A DNA stretch of 22,400 nt from Halobacteria archaeon (lineage in GTDB: Bacteria; Pseudomonadota; Gammaproteobacteria; UBA9214): assembly GCA_013041945.1 (NCBI GenBank), contig JABDRC010000331.1:1-22400 (forward strand), given 5' to 3'. Made by a program: the position numbers and the translations under genes. Position 1 is the stretch's first letter; each line of letters opens with the position of its first letter. This document shows positions 17,258-22,400 of this stretch, piece after piece. The notes under the pieces are model-generated. The model did no database searches. It had not been told where the DNA came from and was given only the letters and a program-made list of their open reading frames with translations.

Positions 17258-18189
17258 TGCAGCCGCTCCGCCACCCTGAGCACGGCACTGCGTGCGCGTG
17301 GATTGTCCTGCACTTCCGCCGCGCCGGCGCGCAGCGCCTTGCCAACCGGTTTCATGCGCGGCCGGTAGTCCATCCCGGCCAGCGGAAACTCCGCCGGCGG
17401 CTGCTCGCCGCGGTATTCATCGCGCATAAAACGCTTGACGATGCGATCCTCGAGCGAATGAAAACTGATTACGGCCAGGCGACCGCCGGGAGCAAGCACA
17501 TCGGGAACCTGTGCCAGCACATCCCTGACATCGTCCAGCTCGTTGTTGATGTAGATGCGAATCGCCTGGAAGCTGCGCGTCGCCGGGTGCTTGTGCTGCT
17601 CGCGCATCGGGACGGCAGCGGCAATCAGTGTGGCCAGCTGACCGGTCGTGCGGATCGGCTCGCGTTCGCGCTGTTCGATAATTGCACGTGCGATGCGTTT
17701 CGAGAAACGCTCCTCGCCATATGTCTTGAGCACATGACCGATGGATTTCTCACTGGCTGTTTGCAGCCACTCCGCCGCGCTGCGTCCGGCCGCCGGATCC
17801 ATGCGCATGTCGAGGGGACCGTCGAGCGAGAAACTGAAGCCGCGCGCTGCATCGTCGAGTTGCGGCGAGGAAACACCGAGGTCGAGCAACAGACCGTTGA
17901 TCTGTCCTTCCAGTTGTCGCTGCGCTACCACCCGGCTCAGCATTGTGAATGCACCCTGTTGTATTTCGAAACGAGGATCGTTGCAAAACTGCTCCTCTGC
18001 TGACTGCACCGCCTCAGGGTCCTTGTCCATGGCGAACAGCCGCCCTTCTGGTCCGAGCTCATCAAGAATTGCGGCGGCATGACCACCGCGTCCAAAAGTT
18101 CCATCTACGTAGATACCATCCGGTTGTATTGCCAGTGCTGCCAGGACTTCTGCAAGCAGTACCGGCCGGTGTGTCTGGCGCTGTTCCAC
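17254..18189 (-). CDS. rsmH: 16S rRNA (cytosine-1402-N4)-methyltransferase RsmH
   Basis: RsmH (MraW) N4-methylates C1402 in the decoding centre of 16S rRNA using S-adenosylmethionine. The 311-residue protein starts THRPVLLAEVL after a few residues, has the SAM motif VDGTFGRGGHA at about 28-38, DLGVSSPQLDDAARGFSF in the middle and VISFHSLEDRIVK and PRARSAVLRVAE near the end, all family hallmarks. The start is a GTG at 18189, three bases after the mraZ stop, with no recognisable Shine-Dalgarno sequence, so reinitiation after mraZ is likely. Its end forms an ATGA overlap with ftsL. The methylase has no direct cell-wall role that I know of, but its place after mraZ is very widely conserved. Confidence 0.98.
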   Translation of the reverse strand: MEQRQTHRPVLLAEVLAALAIQPDGIYVDGTFGRGGHAAAILDELGPEGRLFAMDKDPEAVQSAEEQFCNDPRFEIQQGAFTMLSRVVAQRQLEGQINGLLLDLGVSSPQLDDAARGFSFSLDGPLDMRMDPAAGRSAAEWLQTASEKSIGHVLKTYGEERFSKRIARAIIEQREREPIRTTGQLATLIAAAVPMREQHKHPATRSFQAIRIYINNELDDVRDVLAQVPDVLAPGGRLAVISFHSLEDRIVKRFMRDEYRGEQPPAEFPLAGMDYRPRMKPVGKALRAGAAEVQDNPRARSAVLRVAERLQ

Positions 18190-18192
18190 CTG

Positions 18193-18645
18193 TCAGCGTT
18201 TCAGATCACTGAACGGGTCGGGCAACTCGCCACTGCTGTTGCCCTCTTCGACCCATGTGCCACACAGTTTCTCCCAGGCCTCTTCATTCCAGATTTCAAA
18301 CTTGTTACCCAGTCCGGTCAGCACGACGCGCTTGTCGAGGCCGGCAAACTCGCGCAGGCGCTGCGGTATCAGCACGCGACCGTTCTTGTCCAGCTCCTGT
18401 TCGGTCGCAAAACCAAGCAGGACGCGCTGCAGGTTGCGCACGCGCCCGTCCTGGTTCGGCATGCGGACAAGGCTGCGCTGCAGTTCGTCCCAGTCGGGGC
18501 GGGGATAGAGGCTCAGGCAACGATTTTCGTCGACGGTCAGCACGACCTGGCCGGCACAACGCTCTATCAGCTCGGCGCGGTAGCGAGTCGGGAAGGCAAG
18601 CCGCCCCTTCGCGTCCAGATTGACGGTGCTACCACCAATGAACAA
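18193..18645 (-). CDS. mraZ: MraZ transcriptional regulator of the dcw operon
   Basis: MraZ is a SpoVT/AbrB-fold DNA-binding protein that assembles into rings and controls its own operon in E. coli. The 150-residue protein has the two expected repeats, each with a DxxxR motif: DAKGR at 11-15 and DKNGR at 86-90, followed by LAFPTRYR and VLIPQRLRE. The start is a TTG at 18645. An in-frame TAA at 18676-18678 with no ATG or GTG between excludes a longer form, and AAGGGGG lies 5 bases upstream. The protein beginning MFIGGSTVNL matches the family's MF-(R/I)-G start, so the rare codon is very likely real. It is the first gene after a strong promoter and the MraZ-type operator. Confidence 0.97.
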   Translation of the reverse strand: MFIGGSTVNLDAKGRLAFPTRYRAELIERCAGQVVLTVDENRCLSLYPRPDWDELQRSLVRMPNQDGRVRNLQRVLLGFATEQELDKNGRVLIPQRLREFAGLDKRVVLTGLGNKFEIWNEEAWEKLCGTWVEEGNSSGELPDPFSDLKR

Positions 18646-18650
18646 AACAG

Positions 18651-18695
18651 CCCCCTTTTGCTCCCTTTGGACCCATTAATTACCACTGAGCCCCA
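18651..18695 (-). promoter_or_regulatory. MraZ operator: G-rich boxes at 10-bp spacing
   Basis: On the minus strand, G-rich pentamers start every 10 bases: TGGGG (18691-18695), TGGTA (18681-18685), TGGGT (18671-18675), GGGAG (18661-18665) and GGGGG (18651-18655, the ribosome site), always with 5-base spacers. E. coli MraZ is known to bind TGGGN repeats with 5-base spacers in the mraZ leader. Two of the first three boxes fit that rule exactly and the middle one partly. The last two keep the phase but lack the T. The row starts a few bases downstream of the predicted transcription start, so bound MraZ should repress mraZ and the cluster. Confidence 0.8.
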
Positions 18696-18704
18696 CTTTG
18701 CGAC

Positions 18705-18733
18705 ACTATAGGGAGAGAGGTTTGTTCCGTCAA
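18705..18733 (-). promoter_or_regulatory. sigma-70 promoter of the dcw operon
   Basis: On the minus strand TTGACG (18728-18733) and TATAGT (18705-18710) are separated by 17 bases, each hexamer with 5 of 6 consensus matches. It is the best promoter I found in the window. Transcription would start near 18698, about 50 bases before the mraZ TTG and directly ahead of the MraZ boxes, the same layout as in E. coli. Confidence 0.85.
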
Positions 18734-18985
18734 GCATAAAATGCAAAAAATCGCCTTTTGGACAGTAACTTAGGACACATTCAGGAAATATCCGGGTGAC
18801 CTCCCTGGACATATAAAATGAAATCAAAAACTTGCCATAGATTGCTTGTGTAGATTGACAACATTTGGCCAATTATCGTCCATCCGGGTGGCTGCAACGG
18901 CATAAATCCCGCCGGGCGGCAATGATTATACGCAACATTCAAACCCAATATCCTGGGGTCCCCGGCATCGTGATTTCATATATGA
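18734..18985. other. AT-rich intergenic region upstream of the dcw promoter, no gene seen
   Basis: No convincing coding sequence in either direction. The stretch is richer in A and T than its surroundings. It has a perfect TATAAT on the minus strand at 18925-18930 without a good -35 element, a perfect TTGACA on the plus strand at 18855-18860 without a -10 element at the right distance, and the palindrome TCATATATGA at 18976-18985. It may hold secondary promoters or an upstream activation region, but I cannot show it. Confidence 0.5.
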
Positions 18986-19052
18986 GGTAAACGGATATCA
19001 GCTGTACGTTTGCAGCGTGCCGCTGACCCGGGCGGGCAACAGCTGATTTACC
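18986..19052. repeat. long interrupted inverted repeat (stem-loop)
   Basis: The left arm GGTAAA (18986-18991) plus TCAGCTG (18998-19004) is complementary to the continuous right arm CAGCTGATTTACC (19040-19052), with a 6-base bulge on the left. TTGC/GCAA (19010-19013, 19036-19039) and AGCG/CGCT (19014-19017, 19021-19024) extend pairing inward. The next bases form further small hairpins: GCCGG-TTGT-CCGGC (19053-19066), AGACGG-CAGAC-CCGTCT (19077-19093) and TCCGC/GCGGA (19122-19138). The pairing is seen in the sequence, but function and strand are unknown. A structured RNA is one possibility. Confidence 0.55.
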
Positions 19053-19144
19053 GCCGGTTGTCCGGCCCACGCGCATAGACGGCAGACCCGTCTGCTCAAC
19101 CCAACAGCCACGTCATTCATTTCCGCACGATCGGCGGATGAAGT

Positions 19145-19173
19145 AAAAAAAGGCCTGCATATGCAGGCCTTTT
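19145..19173 (-). terminator. palindromic intrinsic terminator of ssb
   Basis: AGGCCTGCAT/ATGCAGGCCT form a perfect dyad flanked by runs of A and T. Read on the minus strand, the GC-rich stem is followed by seven T, a strong rho-independent terminator 23 bases after the ssb stop. On the plus strand it is followed by TTTTATCTATT, so it may also stop transcription coming from the left. Confidence 0.9.
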
Positions 19174-19196
19174 ATCTATTCCTGTTAAATGAACCG

Positions 19197-19640
19197 CTAG
19201 AACGGAATATCATCGTTAAAGTCATCGGCGCCGGCTGTCGCCGGTGCCGGTGCGGCCTTGGACTTTGGTGCCGCATCGCCCTGGAATCCGGCGCTGCCGC
19301 CCCCGCGGGCGCCGAGCATCTGCATGTTGTCGGCAACGATCTCCGTGGTATAGCGGTCGTTGCCTGAATTGTCCTGCCATTTGCGGGTCTGCAGCTTGCC
19401 TTCTATATAGACCTGCGAACCCTTCTTCAGGTATTCGCCGGCAATCTCGCCCAGCCGCCGGAACAGCACGATACGGTGCCACTCGGTTTTTTCCTGCGGC
19501 TCACCGGTCTGCTTGTCTTTCCAGGATTCGGAGGTTGCCAGCGTAATGTTCGCCACCGCGTTACCGTTCGGCATGTAACGGACTTCCGGGTCCTTGCCGA
19601 GGTTACCGACCAGAATCACCTTGTTCACTCCTCGCGCCAT
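19197..19640 (-). CDS. ssb: single-stranded DNA-binding protein SSB
   Basis: SSB coats single-stranded DNA during replication, recombination and repair and recruits partner enzymes. The 147-residue protein has the OB fold at about 1-110 starting MARGVNKVILVGNLGKDPEV, with the aromatic DNA-stacking residues of the family (Trp40, Trp54, Phe60, Trp88). A short Gly/Ala/Pro-rich linker follows at 111-138, then the acidic tip DFNDDIPF that binds partner proteins. The tip differs from E. coli DFDDDIPF by one residue. The linker is shorter than in E. coli (178 residues in all). The ATG at 19640 follows AGGAG with 7 bases of spacing. No full LexA box is visible, only a CTGT half-site beside the start. 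Confidence 0.99.
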   Translation of the reverse strand: MARGVNKVILVGNLGKDPEVRYMPNGNAVANITLATSESWKDKQTGEPQEKTEWHRIVLFRRLGEIAGEYLKKGSQVYIEGKLQTRKWQDNSGNDRYTTEIVADNMQMLGARGGGSAGFQGDAAPKSKAAPAPATAGADDFNDDIPF

Positions 19641-19732
19641 GTTGTTCTCCTGTTATATATAAGTATGTGGTTTCGATAGGTTGCGTCACCGGCATTCGAA
19701 ACCGGGTAGCGTGATCCTGCTGTCGCTATTTT

Positions 19733-19753
19733 ATGCGATGGCAGGCATCGCAT
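19733..19753. repeat. 8-5-8 inverted repeat between MFS gene and ssb
   Basis: ATGCGATG and CATCGCAT are perfectly complementary around a GCAGG spacer. Neither strand has a T run after it, so it is not a normal terminator for the transporter gene. It lies about 93 bases upstream of ssb and could be an operator or an mRNA hairpin in a transporter-ssb transcript. Confidence 0.5.
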
Positions 19754-19812
19754 CCATGCAATTCCGTGAGGCCAATACCCAACGGGATGTAGGGTAGGAC
19801 GGTCAGTGCCGG

Positions 19813-21180
19813 TCAGGGCAACGTCGATTCATCGAATACCCGCCGGTCGATCCTCAGGTAGGCCACCCCGTCTTCCTCGACCACGACCACCTCGGACACC
19901 CCGGCCAGCCCGCGCAGCCTTTCCGCCAGCCCCTCACGGTCGACACCGGACTGCCCGCCCAGACTGTAGACGTAATTGCTGAGCTTCGCCGGCGGCACCA
20001 TGCCGAAGGCAAGCAGCAGCCAGGCAAACGATGCGGCAGCGGCAAACAGGAAAAAGGCCTGCAGCCCGAACTGCCCCTGCAACCAGCCGGCCATGACACC
20101 GCCGGCAAACGCGCCCATGAACTGCGCACTGGAATAGAAGCCCATGGCGGTGCCACGGCAATCGACCGGCGCCACGCGCGATATCAGCGAAGGCAGCATG
20201 GCCTCCAGCAGGTTAAAGGCCGTAAAAAACACCAGCAGCATGGCGACCACGCTGACGACCGACACCGGCAATGCGTACAGTCCGGCCAGCGCCGTCATCA
20301 ACAGCCCGATGGCCGCCAGGAACACGGCCCGCGTGTGCCCCTTGCGCTCCGCCAGGATGATCAACGGTATCATTGCCGCTACCGAGCAAACCAGTACCGG
20401 CAGGTAGATCTTCCAGTGGTCCGCGGCCAGCACCGCCGCCTCATCCCGCAATATCAGTGGCAACACCACGAAACTGCCGGTGAGAATGGCGTGCAGGATA
20501 AAGATACCGGCATCGAGCCGCAGCAGCTGGCCATGCGTAAGGATACGGCCGAACTGGGCCGGTACCGCCTCGGCCTCGCGGTGAATGCGCAGTGCTGCCG
20601 GTCGCGGCACCACGAACAGCACGACCAGCACGCCACCCAGCGCCAGCACGGCGGTCAGGGCGAAAATTCCGGGCACACCGACGAGGTTGTTCAGCACCGG
20701 TCCAAGGATCAGGGCCAGCGCAAACGACAGGCCGATGCTCATGCCGATCAGCGCCATGGTCTTGATGCGGTGCTGCTCCCGCGTCAGGTCCGCAGCCAGC
20801 GCCATGATGGCCGCGGCAATCGCGCCCGCCCCCTGCAAGGCGCGGCCGAGGATGATCAGCCAGATGCTGTCCGCCAGCGCGGCCATCACGCTGCCCAGCG
20901 CAAAGACCAGCAGCCCGCCAATAATCACCGGCTTGCGGCCGATCCGGTCGGACAGCAGGCCGGCCGGGATCTGCAACAGGGCCTGGGTGACGCCATAGAT
21001 GCCGATGGCCAGCCCGGTCAGTGTCGGGGTCACGCCGTCCAGGTCGGCGGCATACAGGGCAAACACCGGCAGGATCATGAACAGGCCCAGCATCCGCAGG
21101 GCGTAAATGCCTGAAAGAGAAAGGGCTGCCCGCAGCTCGGTGCGATTCATACCCGGTCCCGGGCTGCCTGCCTGACTCAC
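19813..21180 (-). CDS. MFS transporter with C-terminal soluble domain
   Basis: This is a major facilitator superfamily drug/proton-antiporter-like protein of the inner membrane. Its substrate cannot be told from the sequence. From the GTG at 21180 it has 455 residues with twelve likely membrane segments. Motif A, GLLSDRIGRKP, lies between segments 2 and 3, and the signature LGRALQGAGAIAAAIMALAADLT follows. After segment 12 there are about 53 extra residues (SNYVYSLGG to the end) with an alternating helix/strand pattern: ERLRGLAGVSEVVVV then EEDGVAYLRID. This looks like a small ferredoxin-like fold without metal-binding Cys. The GTG has AAGGA 10 bases upstream. The ATG at 21150 (445 residues) is the alternative, without a clear site. 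From memory, Pseudomonas aeruginosa also has an MFS gene between ssb and uvrA. It is read with ssb and divergent from uvrA. Confidence 0.92.
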   Translation of the reverse strand: MSQAGSPGPGMNRTELRAALSLSGIYALRMLGLFMILPVFALYAADLDGVTPTLTGLAIGIYGVTQALLQIPAGLLSDRIGRKPVIIGGLLVFALGSVMAALADSIWLIILGRALQGAGAIAAAIMALAADLTREQHRIKTMALIGMSIGLSFALALILGPVLNNLVGVPGIFALTAVLALGGVLVVLFVVPRPAALRIHREAEAVPAQFGRILTHGQLLRLDAGIFILHAILTGSFVVLPLILRDEAAVLAADHWKIYLPVLVCSVAAMIPLIILAERKGHTRAVFLAAIGLLMTALAGLYALPVSVVSVVAMLLVFFTAFNLLEAMLPSLISRVAPVDCRGTAMGFYSSAQFMGAFAGGVMAGWLQGQFGLQAFFLFAAAASFAWLLLAFGMVPPAKLSNYVYSLGGQSGVDREGLAERLRGLAGVSEVVVVEEDGVAYLRIDRRVFDESTLP

Positions 21181-21195
21181 TGTTTTGCTGTCCTT

Positions 21196-21225
21196 TTGCC
21201 TGTCACCGCGAAAACGCCGTATATT
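21196..21225 (+). promoter_or_regulatory. possible uvrA promoter, overlapping a divergent -10
   Basis: TTGCCT (21196-21201) and TATATT (21220-21225) lie 18 bases apart on the plus strand, 28 bases before uvrA. On the minus strand the same AT patch reads TGTTAATAT, an extended -10-like element for the transporter gene. The two promoters would exclude each other. No -35 was found for the minus direction. Confidence 0.45.
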
Positions 21226-21253
21226 AACAGGTTGGCCGACCAGGCACAGAGCG

Positions 21254-22400
21254 CGATGGACACGATTCATATCCGGGGTGCCCGCACCCACAACCTGCAG
21301 AATATCGATCTCGACCTGCCGCGCGATCGCCTGATCGTGGTGACCGGGCTGTCCGGCTCCGGCAAGTCCTCGCTTGCCTTCGACACCATTTATGCCGAGG
21401 GACAGCGCCGCTATGTCGAATCGCTGTCCGCCTATGCCCGGCAGTTCCTGTCCATGATGGAGAAGCCGGACGTCGACCACATCGAGGGCCTGTCGCCGGC
21501 CATCTCCATCGAGCAGAAATCAACCTCGCACAACCCGCGCTCGACGGTCGGCACCATCACCGAGATCTATGATTACCTGCGCCTGCTGTATGCGCGCACC
21601 GGCACGCCGCACTGTCCGCAGCATGACACGGTCCTGGAGGCGCAGACCGTGAGCCAGATGGTCGACCACGTACTCGAGCTGCCGGAAGGCACCCGCATGG
21701 TCCTGCTGGCGCCGGTGGTCGAGGCGCGCAAGGGCGAACATGTCCAGGTACTCGAGGAGCTGCGTGCGCAGGGCTTCGTGCGTGCGCGCATCGACGGCGA
21801 CATCGTCGAGCTCGATAACCCGCCGAAACTCGACCTGCGCCGCAAGCACGTGATCGAGGCCGTGGTCGACCGCTTCAAGGTGCGGCCGGACATCCAGCAA
21901 CGCCTCGCCGAATCGTTCGAGACCGCGCTGCGCCTGTCGGACGGACTTGCGCGGGTTGCCTGGATGGACAAGCCGGACCACGAGGAACTGCTGTTTTCGG
22001 CCAAGTTCGCCTGCCCGCAGTGCGGTTATTCCATTACCGAGCTCGAGCCCCGGCTGTTTTCCTTCAACAACCCGGCCGGCGCCTGCCCCGCCTGCGACGG
22101 TCTCGGTATCCGCCAGTTCTTCGATGCCGACCGGGTCGTGGCCCACCCGGAACTCAGCCTGGCCGGTGGTGCCGTTCGCGGCTGGGACCGGCGCAATGCC
22201 TACTATTTCCAGCTGATCAACTCGCTGGCGGAACACTACGGCTTCGATATCGAGACGCCCTTCGAGGAGCTGTCCGAAGACATCCGCGACATCCTGCTGT
22301 ACGGCAGCCGGGGGGAGGTGATCGCGTTCCGCTATCTCAACGAACGCCGCGGCAACGTCGAGCGCAGGCACCCGTTCGAGGGCATCATCTCCAACATGCA
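21254..22400 (+). CDS. uvrA: excinuclease ABC subunit UvrA (3' part beyond window)
   Basis: UvrA is the damage-recognition ATPase of nucleotide excision repair and works as a dimer with UvrB. About 382 of roughly 940 codons are visible. The Walker A motif GLSGSGKSS is at 31-39, followed by FDTIYAEGQRRYVESLSAYARQFL, typical of the family. The first zinc module has Cys253, Cys256, Cys277 and Cys280 in CPQCGYSI and ACPACDGLG. The ATG at 21254 has only a weak AGG/AGAG upstream, but no other in-frame start precedes it. The gene is divergent from the transporter and ssb. In E. coli uvrA and ssb are divergent neighbours with a shared SOS box. Here a full LexA box is not seen. Confidence 0.99.

Noticed and set aside
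18703..18717. Plus-strand CACTATAGGGAGA identical to the start region of the T7 phage class III promoter.
   Set aside because: The 10 bases upstream, which T7-type polymerase reads for specificity, match poorly (3 of 10). The sequence is simply the complement of the dcw -10 element and flanking bases. I regard it as coincidence and see no phage or vector sequence nearby.
18567..18872. Minus-strand frame of 101 codons across the mraZ promoter and start.
   Set aside because: It overlaps the mraZ start in another frame, has no family resemblance and would be interrupted functionally by the dcw promoter.
18855..18883. Perfect TTGACA on the plus strand, considered as a promoter for the hairpin cluster.
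   Set aside because: At 16-18 bases downstream there is no -10-like hexamer (GTCCAT and neighbours), so it does not form a credible promoter.
18790..18890. Nine-base direct repeat ATCCGGGTG at 18790-18798 and 18882-18890.
   Set aside because: Only two copies, 92 bases apart, without matching flanks or periodicity. Plausibly chance.

Overview
The window is a stretch of GC-rich chromosome from a Gram-negative bacterium, almost certainly a gammaproteobacterium. It holds a complete division and cell wall (dcw) cluster on the minus strand, in the order mraZ-rsmH-ftsL-ftsI-murE-murF-mraY-murD-ftsW-murG-murC-murB-ddlB-ftsQ-ftsA-ftsZ-lpxC. This is the E. coli order plus a murB between murC and ddlB. 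LpxC implies lipid A, and the DNPR motif in MurE implies meso-diaminopimelate in the wall. The position of murB and the protein sequences suggest a lineage outside the Enterobacterales. Purple-sulfur-type (Chromatiales-like) gammaproteobacteria are a guess, not a demonstration.

Layout, read along + coordinates: lpxC runs off the left edge (1-773, minus). ftsZ, ftsA, ftsQ, ddlB, murB, murC, murG, ftsW, murD, mraY, murF, murE, ftsI, ftsL, rsmH and mraZ follow up to 18645, all on the minus strand. Most junctions overlap or are separated by only a few bases, including a run of 4-base ATGA overlaps from rsmH to murF, so the genes look co-transcribed and translationally coupled. The operon has a clear promoter upstream of mraZ (TTGACG, 17 bases, TATAGT). 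Immediately downstream lies a 10-bp-periodic row of TGGG-type boxes matching the known MraZ operator. The row keeps its phase into the Shine-Dalgarno sequence of mraZ, which starts at TTG.

The only gene-free stretch longer than 300 bases is 18646-19196. It holds the mraZ promoter and operator, an AT-rich upstream region, a group of inverted repeats (18986-19138) and the palindromic terminator of ssb (19145-19173). To the right are ssb and an MFS transporter gene (both minus), then divergently uvrA (plus, running off the right edge). The uvrA/ssb pairing is familiar from DNA repair loci. The transporter between them carries an extra soluble C-terminal domain.

Functionally, MurB to MurF, Ddl, MraY and MurG make and flip-side-assemble the lipid II precursor. 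FtsW and FtsI polymerise and cross-link it at the septum. FtsQ, FtsL, FtsA and FtsZ build the divisome. RsmH and MraZ add ribosome methylation and operon control, and LpxC commits precursor to lipid A. I found no mobile element, CRISPR array, rRNA or tRNA, and no clear sign of a new multi-gene system. The most interesting items are regulatory or structural: the extended MraZ operator, the hairpin cluster between mraZ and ssb, and the transporter's C-terminal domain.
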